From Epilithonimonas sp042695135 (lineage in GTDB: Bacteria > Bacteroidota > Bacteroidia > Flavobacteriales > Weeksellaceae), in NCBI RefSeq assembly GCF_042695135.1, contig NZ_CP170547.1, positions 2,294,001-2,358,000 of the forward strand: a stretch of DNA of 64,000 bases. Direction: 5' to 3'. Below the pieces are notes generated by a model. The model was not told the DNA's origin and ran no database searches. It was given only the letters and a program-made list of their open reading frames with translations. The position numbers and the translations under genes are program-made. Positions 52,004 through 60,255 of the stretch are shown piece by piece. Position 1 is the stretch's first letter. Each line of letters begins with the position of its first letter.

Positions 52004-52513
52004 TTATATTATTTTGTTAAGTTCTTTTCTGAGATTCTCGATCGTGTCGGCAATATAATCTTCGGAATCAAGGTAACTCATCAGAAAAACGGTTTTGAAG
52101 TCTTCCAGTTTTGAGTTCTCATTGAGATCTTCATAGGTTTTTCTGAGACTTTGAATAATATTATTTTTGCTCGTTATGATATCTTGCCAGGAAGATTTTG
52201 AGATGTATAATTGCTGAGAAGCATTGTATTCGAATTCTTCGATGATATTCTTTTCTGTCAGGAAAACAAACTCGTGTGGCTGAAGGTTTTTATCAAATTT
52301 CATCACGAGATTTGAAGGTTTCAGACGTTCCAGAAAAAGGGTCATTCTTTCCAGAGCCTGAAGTTTGATTTCGCTGTTGGTTTTAGTCGCCAGGAAATTG
52401 ATTTCCTGCTTTTTAAGCTTGATAAATCCATAGACAAACTTTTTTGCAAAGACCAAAAATGGTAAAGCAATGATCACCGCAGCGGCGTAAGGGAAATATT
52501 CTGAGTCAAACAT
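52004..52513 (-). CDS. membrane-anchored protein of unknown function
   Basis: A 169-residue protein, not recognised. One N-terminal membrane segment lies at about 8-27 (YAAAVIIALPFLVFAKKFVY). The rest is helical and cytosolic, with EIKLQALERMTLFLERLKPS, EFNASQQLYIS-like FEYNASQQLYISKSSWQDII and a C-terminal acidic helix. It sits 16 nt upstream of ppa and 21 nt downstream of the next gene on the same strand. Its position next to ppa may be conserved in related genomes, which would be a useful check. Confidence 0.7.
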   Translation of the reverse strand: MFDSEYFPYAAAVIIALPFLVFAKKFVYGFIKLKKQEINFLATKTNSEIKLQALERMTLFLERLKPSNLVMKFDKNLQPHEFVFLTEKNIIEEFEYNASQQLYISKSSWQDIITSKNNIIQSLRKTYEDLNENSKLEDFKTVFLMSYLDSEDYIADTIENLRKELNKII

Positions 52514-52534
52514 ATCTGAAATCGGACTGCAAAA

Positions 52535-53416
52535 TTAAGAAATTTTTAGCCAATTTTTGATCAAATCTTTTTTAGAATTTTGAATGAATTGATATTCCTG
52601 CAAATCTGAACCAAAACTTTTGAAGAATACCTCGATTCCACGGATGCTTCCGCCCATAAAATTAAAGGATTTATTTTCGATGTTCTGGTCTAAAATTCTG
52701 TCTATTAAAAAAGATGCGCCATTGTGATTTTTTAGTTCCTCGTTGTTGAGCAAACCCAAAAGTGAATAAGAATTATTATCGTCGATCAACACAGTAATAT
52801 TGGTCAATTGGTCTTCAAAATAACTTCCAAATAATTTCAGTTTGTCTTCATAATCTAGGAATAAAATATAATGTATAAAAAAAATCATATCTTTTTGTTT
52901 TTCCAAACCTTTGAAATTATTCTTAATAAAAGAAAGTATGTCTGGTGTCGTAAAAACTTCTCGGAATTCTAAATACTGCGCAGTTTTCACGGTAGATTTA
53001 CGTCCTTTGAAATACTTTTTTCGTCTGAGGAAAGCATATTCCTGCACGGGAACAACGAAATTTTTCTTAGTAATTAATTCAGTGTCAAATTGATTATGAA
53101 AATTGAAAGCATAATTTATAATGATGTAGTGCTTCTTGAAAAACTTTAGAAATTCTTCATTGATACTTTTATCAGATTTTCCGAAAACACCCAATTGCTG
53201 GCAGAACAATGGCATCAAAACAATCTTCCAAAATCCTTTTTTTACAAACGGAATAGGCATCACAGCTTCATAATCGTTGTAAACGAGAATTTCCCAATTT
53301 TTACTCAGAAAATCAAGATTCTCCTTTTGGCAGTAAAAATTTTTTTGAATAGAATTTTCTATACAAAAACTATATTTTTCAAAATCGATATTCTGATATT
53401 TAATTCGTTTTATCAT
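52535..53416 (-). CDS. acyltransferase-like (FemAB/GNAT-fold?) protein
   Basis: A 293-residue cytosolic protein without a firm family. It has the layout of a tandem GNAT-like or FemAB-type fold: a start with IKYQNIDFEKYSFCIENSIQ, a mid region EYAFLRRKKYFKGRKSTVKT, and an end NGASFLIDRILDQNIENKSF and NFMGGSIRGIEVFFKSFGSD, the last resembling the acceptor loop of peptidyl- or aminoacyl-transferase-like proteins. The start codon overlaps the radC stop (TAATG), so the two are translationally coupled. The fold assignment is by pattern only. Confidence 0.6.
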   Translation of the reverse strand: MIKRIKYQNIDFEKYSFCIENSIQKNFYCQKENLDFLSKNWEILVYNDYEAVMPIPFVKKGFWKIVLMPLFCQQLGVFGKSDKSINEEFLKFFKKHYIIINYAFNFHNQFDTELITKKNFVVPVQEYAFLRRKKYFKGRKSTVKTAQYLEFREVFTTPDILSFIKNNFKGLEKQKDMIFFIHYILFLDYEDKLKLFGSYFEDQLTNITVLIDDNNSYSLLGLLNNEELKNHNGASFLIDRILDQNIENKSFNFMGGSIRGIEVFFKSFGSDLQEYQFIQNSKKDLIKNWLKIS

Positions 53417-54093
53417 TACAAAATCCCTTCGTCTTTAAAACTATAATAATTATTCTGTATCAGAATCAGATGATCCAGTAAATCAATATCTAATAATTTT
53501 CCTGCATCTTTGATTTTCTGAGTGATATTAATATCTTCCTTACTAGGTTTCAAACTGCCTGCAGGATGATTATGAGCAACAATAATCTGGGTTGAAAAAT
53601 GCTCGAGAGCGGTCTTAAAAATAACACGAATATCTGCGACAGAACTGGCAATTCCACCTCGGAAAAGGCAGGTTTTATATAAAATTTTGTTTTGATGATT
53701 GAGGAAAATTGCCCAAAATTCTTCAGTCGGAAGATCCGAAAGATGAGGCTGCAATATATCAAAAATATCTTTGCTATTGCTTATTTGCTGTCTTTCCAAG
53801 ACTTCCTGCTGAGATCTTCTACTTCCGATTTCCAGAGCTGTAGCAATAGAAATAGCCTTTGCCTCACCCACGCCTTTGAATTTTGTCAAATCTTTTATAG
53901 AAAGTTGACTGAGCCTGTGCCAGTTATTTTCAACAGAAATCAATATTCTTCTGGCCAATTCCACGGCAGACTCATCACGATTACCACTTCCCATAATGAT
54001 TGCCAACAGTTCCGAATCTGAAACTGATGATTTTCCTTTCAACAGGAATTTTTCTCTTGGGCGGTCGTCTTCCGCAAGGGATTTGATGCTCAT
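53416..54093 (-). CDS. radC: RadC-family JAB-domain protein
   Basis: A 225-residue RadC protein. The N-terminal UPF0758 helix-hairpin-helix part has KSLAEDDRPREKFLLKGKSS and KFKGVGEAKAISIATALEIG. The C-terminal JAB/MPN domain carries the metal-binding JAMM-type motif VAHNHPAGSLKPSKEDINIT. The family was once tied to DNA repair, which is now doubtful; some members ride with mobile or defence genes, but here it is coupled to an L,D-transpeptidase gene (shared TAATG) and to the acyltransferase-like gene downstream. Confidence 0.93.
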   Translation of the reverse strand: MSIKSLAEDDRPREKFLLKGKSSVSDSELLAIIMGSGNRDESAVELARRILISVENNWHRLSQLSIKDLTKFKGVGEAKAISIATALEIGSRRSQQEVLERQQISNSKDIFDILQPHLSDLPTEEFWAIFLNHQNKILYKTCLFRGGIASSVADIRVIFKTALEHFSTQIIVAHNHPAGSLKPSKEDINITQKIKDAGKLLDIDLLDHLILIQNNYYSFKDEGIL

Positions 54094-54692
54094 TATTGGT
54101 AAGCGTAAAGAATTATTTTTTTATCCGATTTATCGATATGCTGTTCCAATATTTTGAAGAAATTCTCAGAAACCATAGGACAACCGTAACTCAGGTAGAT
54201 ATCTTCTTTTTGCTCCAGATCCGGAACACAACCTAGCCTGTGGAGAACAATTGCTCTGTTTCTGGCATTGCTGTTGGTTTCGTAAAGTCCTGTCAATCTG
54301 TAAGATAGTCCGAATTTCCCATTGTATTTTTCCTCAATCACATATTTGCCCAAAGAAGAACAATGCGAACCGTCTATATTGCTAAACTTCAAAATATTAT
54401 TAATCTTACCATCCTCGGAACCGTCGCCGTGTGCAACCAATGCTTTTTGCAGGGTTTTTCTGGTATTCAAATCAATAATAAAGAATCTGAATTTGGAAGA
54501 AGGAATTGAGAAATCAATTAAAAAAGCTTTGTCGGAATTGTAAGACGATTCTTTTAAAAAAGTTTTCAAATCTATTATTTTCTGAGATATTTTCTCCTGG
54601 GAATTAACAATTGGAATCGATTGATTTTCCTGAGATTTTACTTCACAGGATATCAGGAAAAACGAAAAAAACAAAAGTAAAAATTGTTTCAA
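54093..54692 (-). CDS. murein L,D-transpeptidase family protein (YkuD_2-like)
   Basis: A 199-residue predicted lipoprotein or secreted protein (LLLFFSFFLISCEVKSQ). The catalytic domain has VAHGDGSEDGKINNILKFSN, GSHCSSLGKYVIEEKYNGKF, His151 in AIVLHRLGCVP and the nucleophile Cys171 in LSYGCPMVS, the (S/G)xGC motif of L,D-transpeptidase-type enzymes. It may cross-link or trim peptidoglycan in the periplasm. The stop overlaps the radC start (TAATG), so the genes are coupled. Whether it acts as transpeptidase or carboxypeptidase cannot be told. Confidence 0.88.
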   Translation of the reverse strand: MKQFLLLFFSFFLISCEVKSQENQSIPIVNSQEKISQKIIDLKTFLKESSYNSDKAFLIDFSIPSSKFRFFIIDLNTRKTLQKALVAHGDGSEDGKINNILKFSNIDGSHCSSLGKYVIEEKYNGKFGLSYRLTGLYETNSNARNRAIVLHRLGCVPDLEQKEDIYLSYGCPMVSENFFKILEQHIDKSDKKIILYAYQ

Positions 54693-54769
54693 AGAAATGC
54701 ATTTTTCAATCTAAACGGATAATCACAAAAAAATAATATAAATTGATAATTAAATTTTAAATCTATTCA

Positions 54770-55438
54770 TTATAAAACAATCTGTCCGTCTTTCATCACC
54801 AGCTTTCTATCAGTGCTTTCTGCCAAAACAGAATTGTGTGTCACGATTACAAAAGTCTGATCATATTTGTCCCTCAAATCAAAAAATAATTGGTGAAGTG
54901 CATCTGCATTTTTGGAGTCGAGATTTCCTGTCGGTTCATCTGCGTAGATTATTTTTGGAGAATTAATCAAAGCTCTTGCAACCGCAACTCTCTGAGATTC
55001 ACCGCCGGAAAGTTGTGATGGTTTGTGATGTAATCGGCTAGCAATATTAAGATCTTCGAACAGTGAATGTGCTTTTTCCAAAACTTCTTTTTCAGAAATT
55101 CCGCCAATTCTTGAAGGTAAAAGGACATTTTCCAAAGCTGTAAATTCCGGAAGGAGCTGGTGATTCTGAAATACAAAACCAATATTCTTATTCCTGAATT
55201 TTGATAATTCCCGATCTTTCATTTTGAGAAAACTATTGCCGTCTAAAGCAATGTCAGTTCCATATTTATCAGGATCGGAAGGATTATCCAATGTTCCGAG
55301 AATCTGAAGAAGCGTCGATTTTCCGGCGCCGGATTCTCCAACAATAGAAACGACCTCGCCTGCTTTTATGGTGATATCAACGCCTTTCAGAACTTCCAGA
55401 GTTCCGTAGAATTTATGTATGTTTTTTGCTCGGATCAT
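54770..55438 (-). CDS. ABC transporter ATPase, LolD/MacB type
   Basis: A 222-residue ABC ATP-binding protein of the LolD/MacB/FtsE group. Walker A is GESGAGKSTLLQ, Q-loop FVFQNHQLLPEFTALENVLL, signature LSGGESQRVAVARAL, Walker B IIYADEPTGNLDS and H-loop VTHNSVLAESTDRKL. The EFTALENV stretch and EPTGNLDS are typical of LolD. Its likely job is lipoprotein release from the inner membrane with a LolCE-type permease. No permease gene is nearby, as usual where lol genes are scattered. It stands alone on the minus strand. Confidence 0.92.
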   Translation of the reverse strand: MIRAKNIHKFYGTLEVLKGVDITIKAGEVVSIVGESGAGKSTLLQILGTLDNPSDPDKYGTDIALDGNSFLKMKDRELSKFRNKNIGFVFQNHQLLPEFTALENVLLPSRIGGISEKEVLEKAHSLFEDLNIASRLHHKPSQLSGGESQRVAVARALINSPKIIYADEPTGNLDSKNADALHQLFFDLRDKYDQTFVIVTHNSVLAESTDRKLVMKDGQIVL

Positions 55439-55516
55439 AGTATTGCGTTTGGCTTATGGCAAATTGCTTTTAACGTTTTAATATTAATTTTATAAAATTC
55501 TATCTACTACTGACAA

Positions 55517-57844
55517 CTAGATTTTGGTCAATTTAGCGAATTTCAAAATAAGATTTTTCTCACCTTCATTTTTGAAAATCACTTTTGCTTTGATATTTTG
55601 AGGGTCGGTTCCGTCCAGAAATTTCACTTCTCCAACACCAAAACGATCGTGTCTCACCAAATCTCCCACCTCTATATCCTGCGAAGATTGCCCTGCAGGA
55701 TTGATGATTCTGGCAGTTGCAACCGGTTTCAGTTGTTTTGGAATTGGGACGTTCAGATCACGTTCGAGTGTTTTTTTCTCTTCTTTCTTTTTGAAGAATC
55801 TTGGTTCGGATGGCGCATCATCGAAGATATTGGAATCGAGTCCGGATCTATTGATGTATTTCAGTTCTGTGACAGGATTAATCATTTCCAGATATTTCGA
55901 ATCGATTTCACTTAAAAAGCGTGAAGGTTCAGCATCTGTGATTTTTCCCCATTGAAATCTTGAAACTGCGTAAGTGAAAAATACTTCTTTCTCGGCTCTT
56001 GTCAAAGCAACGTAAAACAAACGTCTTTCCTCTTCCAATTCTTCTCTTGTAGATGAGCTCATAAAACTTGGGAAAAGATTTTCTTCCAGACCAACTAGGT
56101 GAACGACAGGGAATTCCAGACCTTTTGATAAGTGAATTGTCATTAATGACACTTTGTTCCGATCATCGTCTTTATCATTTTGAGTATCAGCGGAAAGCGC
56201 AATATTCTCCATAAAATTGGACAAACTTGGATCGCCGCCTTCCACCTGAATCTGTTCCTCGATAAAACCCTGCATCGAGTTCAGTAATTCCTGAATATTC
56301 TCGACTCTGGAAACACCTTCCGGCGTTTGATCTTCTTTCAATAATTTGATAAGTCCGCTTCGTTTTGCCACTTCCATTGCAACATCGTAAACGTTTTCAG
56401 TTTTCAGCATCACCTGGAAAGCTTTTATCATTGCCCAGAAATCACCGAGTTTTGTCAGAACACCATTATTAAGGCCTAATTGTGGCGCATAAAATCCGAG
56501 ATTATCCAAAACCTGAGTCACCGGAACATTCTGAGAATCAGCGAACACAATTAATTTATTCTGACTGGTTTCGCCAATTCCTCTTGCCGGGAAATTAATA
56601 ATTCTAGCCAACGCTTCAGAATCATTTTCATTGACAAGAATTCTAAGATAAGCGAGCAGATCTTTCACTTCTTTCCTTTGATAGAAAGATAATCCGCCGT
56701 AAACACGATACGGAATATTCTTTTTTCTAAGCGCATCTTCAAATGCTCTGGTTTGGGAATTGGTTCTGTAAAGAATTGCAAAATCGGAAAAATGACGTTG
56801 TTGCGTATTGTGCAGTTCAAAAATATTGGCAGAGACAAAGTTGGCTTCATCCGCATCAGAAAGACTTCGGTAAACTTTTATCTTTTCCCCGACTTCATTT
56901 TCACTGAAAACATTTTTCTTGAATTGCTGTAAGTTCTTAGCGATCACAACATTGGCTGCATCAACAATATTTTGTGTGGATCGGTAATTTTGTTCCAAAG
57001 AAACAGTTACCGCATCGGGATAATCTTTTTTGAAATTCAGGATGTTATAAATATTCGCACCACGGAAAGAATAAATGGATTGTGCATCATCTCCAACCAC
57101 ACAGATATTCTCAAATTTAGAAGCCAAAGCTTTGACAATCAAATACTGAGAATGATTTGTATCCTGGTACTCATCTACCAGAATATACCGGAATCTGTCC
57201 TGATATTTGGCCAGAACTTCCGGAAATCTCGTCAGCAATTCATTGGTTTTCAATAACAAATCATCAAAATCCATGGCGCCGTTTCGGAAACAGGTGTCAA
57301 CATATTTTCTGTAAATCTCGCCGATCAGCCTCATATTAGCTTTTTCATCGGCTTCCATCAACTCCGGATTGTTGAAATAAGCATTGACCGTGATAAGATT
57401 ATTTTTGTACTGGGAAATTCTTGAAAGAACTTTTTTGGCTTTATAAATTTCCGCATCTATGTTAAGATCCTTGATGACTTTTTTCATCACATTGAGAGAA
57501 TCCTGCGCATCATAAATCGTAAAGTTGGAAGGAAAACCGAGATAATGTCCTTCACTTCTCAGAATCCTTGCAAAAACCGAGTGAAAAGTTCCCATCCAAA
57601 GCGACCTTGCATCACTTTGACCCACAACTTTTGCGATACGTTCCTTCATTTCTTTTCCTGCTTTGTTGGTAAATGTCAGCGCCAGAATATTGAATGGGTC
57701 TACTCCATTGGTGATCAGATGGGCAATCCGCATTGTCAAAACCCGGGTCTTGCCGGAACCTGCGCCTGCCAAAACCATCAACGGCCCTTGTAATGTGGTA
57801 ACTGCCTCAAGCTGAGGTTCATTCAATCCTTTCAGATAATCCAT
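55517..57844 (-). CDS. UvrD/PcrA-type ATP-dependent DNA helicase
   Basis: A 775-residue superfamily 1A 3'-5' helicase. Motif Q/I: LNEPQLEAV and AGAGSGKTRVLTMRIAHLI; Ia LALTFTNKAGKEMKERI; II YILVDEYQDTN; III CVVGDDAQSIYSFRGA; IV EQNYRSTQNIVDAANV; V VSLMTIHLSKGLEFPVVHLVG (shown here in two parts); VI EERRLFYVALTRAEKEVFF. The C-terminal about 60 residues (DIEVGDLVRHDRFGVGEVKF) form the Tudor-like PcrA/UvrD tail that contacts RNA polymerase. It acts in nucleotide excision repair and removal of recombinase filaments. A TATTTTTG -7 element lies 25 nt upstream. Confidence 0.96.
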   Translation of the reverse strand: MDYLKGLNEPQLEAVTTLQGPLMVLAGAGSGKTRVLTMRIAHLITNGVDPFNILALTFTNKAGKEMKERIAKVVGQSDARSLWMGTFHSVFARILRSEGHYLGFPSNFTIYDAQDSLNVMKKVIKDLNIDAEIYKAKKVLSRISQYKNNLITVNAYFNNPELMEADEKANMRLIGEIYRKYVDTCFRNGAMDFDDLLLKTNELLTRFPEVLAKYQDRFRYILVDEYQDTNHSQYLIVKALASKFENICVVGDDAQSIYSFRGANIYNILNFKKDYPDAVTVSLEQNYRSTQNIVDAANVVIAKNLQQFKKNVFSENEVGEKIKVYRSLSDADEANFVSANIFELHNTQQRHFSDFAILYRTNSQTRAFEDALRKKNIPYRVYGGLSFYQRKEVKDLLAYLRILVNENDSEALARIINFPARGIGETSQNKLIVFADSQNVPVTQVLDNLGFYAPQLGLNNGVLTKLGDFWAMIKAFQVMLKTENVYDVAMEVAKRSGLIKLLKEDQTPEGVSRVENIQELLNSMQGFIEEQIQVEGGDPSLSNFMENIALSADTQNDKDDDRNKVSLMTIHLSKGLEFPVVHLVGLEENLFPSFMSSSTREELEEERRLFYVALTRAEKEVFFTYAVSRFQWGKITDAEPSRFLSEIDSKYLEMINPVTELKYINRSGLDSNIFDDAPSEPRFFKKKEEKKTLERDLNVPIPKQLKPVATARIINPAGQSSQDIEVGDLVRHDRFGVGEVKFLDGTDPQNIKAKVIFKNEGEKNLILKFAKLTKI

Positions 57845-57868
57845 TCTATTCTCAAAATTTTAAGATAA

Positions 57869-57876
57869 CAAAAATA
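57869..57876 (-). promoter_or_regulatory. -7 promoter element of the helicase gene
   Basis: Minus-strand TATTTTTG fits TAnnTTTG exactly, 24 nt before the ATG at 57844. Confidence 0.55.
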
Positions 57877-57909
57877 GCGTTTTTTATACAATTTTCCCGT
57901 TCATTATCA

Positions 57910-57939
57910 TTTGATTTTCCACGATTATGGGTAATTTTG
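57910..57939 (+). promoter_or_regulatory. promoter of the FUSC gene
   Basis: TTTG at 57910-57913, an 18-nt spacer and TAATTTTG at 57932-57939, 12 nt before the ATG at 57952. Both elements of the Bacteroidota promoter are present. Confidence 0.6.
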
Positions 57940-57951
57940 TAATTGTAAAAA

Positions 57952-59082
57952 ATGAAACTCCAAACTACCTTTAAATCTAATAAAAACTATAATTTGAAGT
58001 CTGACTTTGTAAAAAACGAACTCCTTTCCTTTTTCAAATTAAAACCGTCACCCAGAAGCTGGCATATCCCCATTCTGGCAGGATTAGCTGTTGGAATTCC
58101 TTTGATGTTTGGTTACTTTTTTGGTGATATCAGGTCGGCACTTACAGCAAGCTTGGCAGGTTTGGTCATCATTTATATTCCCAATGTTGAAAATTTTTTC
58201 GAAATGATGATGAAGATGTTCGTCTGTTCTTTTGGGATGATTATTTCTTACACTTTGGGACTGGCATTCAGTTTTAATCTTTGGATTGCGGCTATTATTT
58301 TCGGAGTTTTTTCGGGGATTGCCTACTACATTGTAAGGTATTTCAATATGAAACCACCGGGAAGTTTCTTTTTTATAATGATTGCTTCGATGGCCATTGC
58401 TTTGCCACACAACCCCGAATTGATCCCAAAAAGAATCGGAATATTTACAATAGGAACTATCAACGCCTGTCTGCTTTCTTTGGTTTACAGTTTTCTAAAA
58501 TCAAAAAAAGAAAAATCCAAAAGTATTAAAAGCTTTCAAATCAATTCTTACGTGAATTTTGTAGAATCCTTTATTATAGGCATTTGTATGCTGGTTTCGG
58601 TTTTGATTGGGCAGATCTTTGAGCTTGATTATCCTTATTGGATCCCGATTTCCAGTTTGGCGGTTTTACAAGGCGTAAACCAATATCATATCTGGAAACG
58701 TGGTTTGCACAGGATCATCGGGACAATTATCGGACTTGGAATTGCCTGGTTGATTTTCTCTTTTGTAAGGTCTCCAATTTGGATTTGTGTTTGTATAATT
58801 ATTCTCCAGATTATTGTTGAAATGCTCATAACAAGGCATTATGCTTTGGCAGTTATGTTTCTGACACCAATGGGAATTTTATTGGCAGAAACCGGAAGTT
58901 CTACTTCACTTGATCCCGATTACTTGTTAAAAATGAGATTGATAGAAATTTTAATTGGCAGTGCTATCGGTTGTATCGGAGGATGGTTTTTATATAATGA
59001 AAGAATCAGATTCAATTCTATAAAGCATCTGAGAAGGTCAAAAATTGTTTTGAAGAAGAGCTTTCAGAGAGAGAAAAATTAA
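57952..59082 (+). CDS. FUSC-family membrane protein
   Basis: A 376-residue membrane protein of the FUSC/YccS type (aromatic acid exporter-like). Two blocks of membrane segments are visible: about 38-175 and 210-350, with a charged loop between (FLKSKKEKSKSIKSFQINSY). The second block has the FUSC-conserved DYPYWIPISSLAVLQGVNQY and HIWKRGLHRIIGTIIGLGIA (Arg/Gly-rich motif), and ends in KMRLIEILIGSAIGCIGGWF. The fused soluble domain of larger YccS proteins is missing. It probably moves an organic acid or lipid-like compound. It ends 4 nt into the convergent glycosyltransferase gene. Confidence 0.88.
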   Translation: MKLQTTFKSNKNYNLKSDFVKNELLSFFKLKPSPRSWHIPILAGLAVGIPLMFGYFFGDIRSALTASLAGLVIIYIPNVENFFEMMMKMFVCSFGMIISYTLGLAFSFNLWIAAIIFGVFSGIAYYIVRYFNMKPPGSFFFIMIASMAIALPHNPELIPKRIGIFTIGTINACLLSLVYSFLKSKKEKSKSIKSFQINSYVNFVESFIIGICMLVSVLIGQIFELDYPYWIPISSLAVLQGVNQYHIWKRGLHRIIGTIIGLGIAWLIFSFVRSPIWICVCIIILQIIVEMLITRHYALAVMFLTPMGILLAETGSSTSLDPDYLLKMRLIEILIGSAIGCIGGWFLYNERIRFNSIKHLRRSKIVLKKSFQREKN

Positions 59083-60122
59083 AGACTTTCAATTAGTATT
59101 CTTAATTTTTTGGAAACATTCTCTTTTGAAAAAGTGGTGAAGTCAAACTGTTGCATTTTAACTTCTGATAACTGATTTTGCAGATCTTCCTTTTCTTCAA
59201 CAATAAACTCTAAATCAGAAGGATAAGTTGATGGAAATATTGCAGGTTTTGCGTACTTAATTGCATCGCCGATATTTCCGCTGATTTTGGTGTTTCCGTA
59301 GAGTTCTTTGATTGAAAAGAATTCTGTTTTGGTTTGGATCGGGCAATATAAAACATCCGCTTTTTTCATCCATTCATCAAATTCCTGTTGATTTATTTTT
59401 TTTTCAAAATACTGAATTTTAACAAATTGAGAAATTTTATCTTTAAATAACTTTAATGTTTTTAGTTCTTTTCCGGAAGCTTTTCCAAGGAATACAACCT
59501 CATATTTTTGTTTGATATCTTTGAAATTATTCAGCTTTTTAAAGAACGAATAATAATCTCTTCTACTTTGAGAAACGGCTCCAGGAATTACAATTTTTAT
59601 GATGTCATTTTCAGACGTTTGAGAATTAAATTGATTAAAATAAATCGGCAAAATCTTAAGATTATTTTTTTCTGACATCCATTCATCAATACCGAAAAGA
59701 TATTTTGCTTTCAGATAAACTTTTGGTGCTTCCAGCAGTCCTTCTTTCAGGAATAATTTGAGTCTGTATTTCTGATCTTTTTTGAAAATGCTTTTGAAAA
59801 GATTCCATTTCGAAGTTTTTGTGAAGTTCAGATTATGTACAACAATTGCGGTTGTAAATTTTTCAGCAATGGTTTTATAAAGGATAAAATGGCGATGAAC
59901 TGTTCCGATGATAATTAAATCATATTTTTTCTTTTCCAGTTTTTCCAGAAGTTCAGAATAATCTGTCAGAAAAATATTATCGTGATTTAGTTTTAAAAAT
60001 TTGTAAATCTTTTCCGAAAAATAAAAATCCACAGAAATATTTGTCAGATCTTTTGTAAGTTCAAAGAAATTACTTGCAAGTTCTGCGTGTGTGTCGAGTT
60101 CGATGTAAGCGATTTTCTTCAT
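59079..60122 (-). CDS. glycosyltransferase, GT-B type
   Basis: A 347-residue protein with a GT-B layout. The N-terminal Rossmann domain has KKIAYIELDTHAELASNFFE and YDLIIIGTVHRHFILYK; the C-terminal domain has KIVIPGAVSQSRRDYYSFFK, YEVVFLGKASGKELKTLKLF and, near its end, IGDAIKYAKPAIFPSTYPSD, where a GT4-like Glu-x7-Glu motif would be expected but is not clear. Together with the GT2 and methyltransferase genes it forms a minus-strand surface-glycan cluster. Donor and acceptor are unknown. The last 4 nt overlap the FUSC gene tail to tail. Confidence 0.8.
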   Translation of the reverse strand: MKKIAYIELDTHAELASNFFELTKDLTNISVDFYFSEKIYKFLKLNHDNIFLTDYSELLEKLEKKKYDLIIIGTVHRHFILYKTIAEKFTTAIVVHNLNFTKTSKWNLFKSIFKKDQKYRLKLFLKEGLLEAPKVYLKAKYLFGIDEWMSEKNNLKILPIYFNQFNSQTSENDIIKIVIPGAVSQSRRDYYSFFKKLNNFKDIKQKYEVVFLGKASGKELKTLKLFKDKISQFVKIQYFEKKINQQEFDEWMKKADVLYCPIQTKTEFFSIKELYGNTKISGNIGDAIKYAKPAIFPSTYPSDLEFIVEEKEDLQNQLSEVKMQQFDFTTFSKENVSKKLRILIESL

Positions 60123-60162
60123 TTTCTAAAGGTAATCATTTAAATTATCGAATTAAAAAATA

Positions 60163-60246
60163 ACCCCGATTGCAACGGAAATCCTTTTTCTTTTTTTTCA
60201 CATATGAAAAAGAAAAAGATTGTAGTGGAAAGCGGGAAATAGCTCC
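60163..60246 (-). repeat. dispersed intergenic repeat, copy E (divergent)
   Basis: On the minus strand it runs from GGAGCTATTTCCCGCTTTCC through CAATCTTTTTCTTTTTCATA and GAAAAAGGATTTCC to ATCGGGGT. It has the same frame as copies A-D (TCCCG/TTCC...ATCTTTTT, hairpin, AAAAAGGATTTCC...CGGG). It lies in the 133-nt gap between two glycosyltransferase genes. The terminal pairing is unclear in this copy. Confidence 0.65.
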
Positions 60247-60255
60247 TAAATATTT

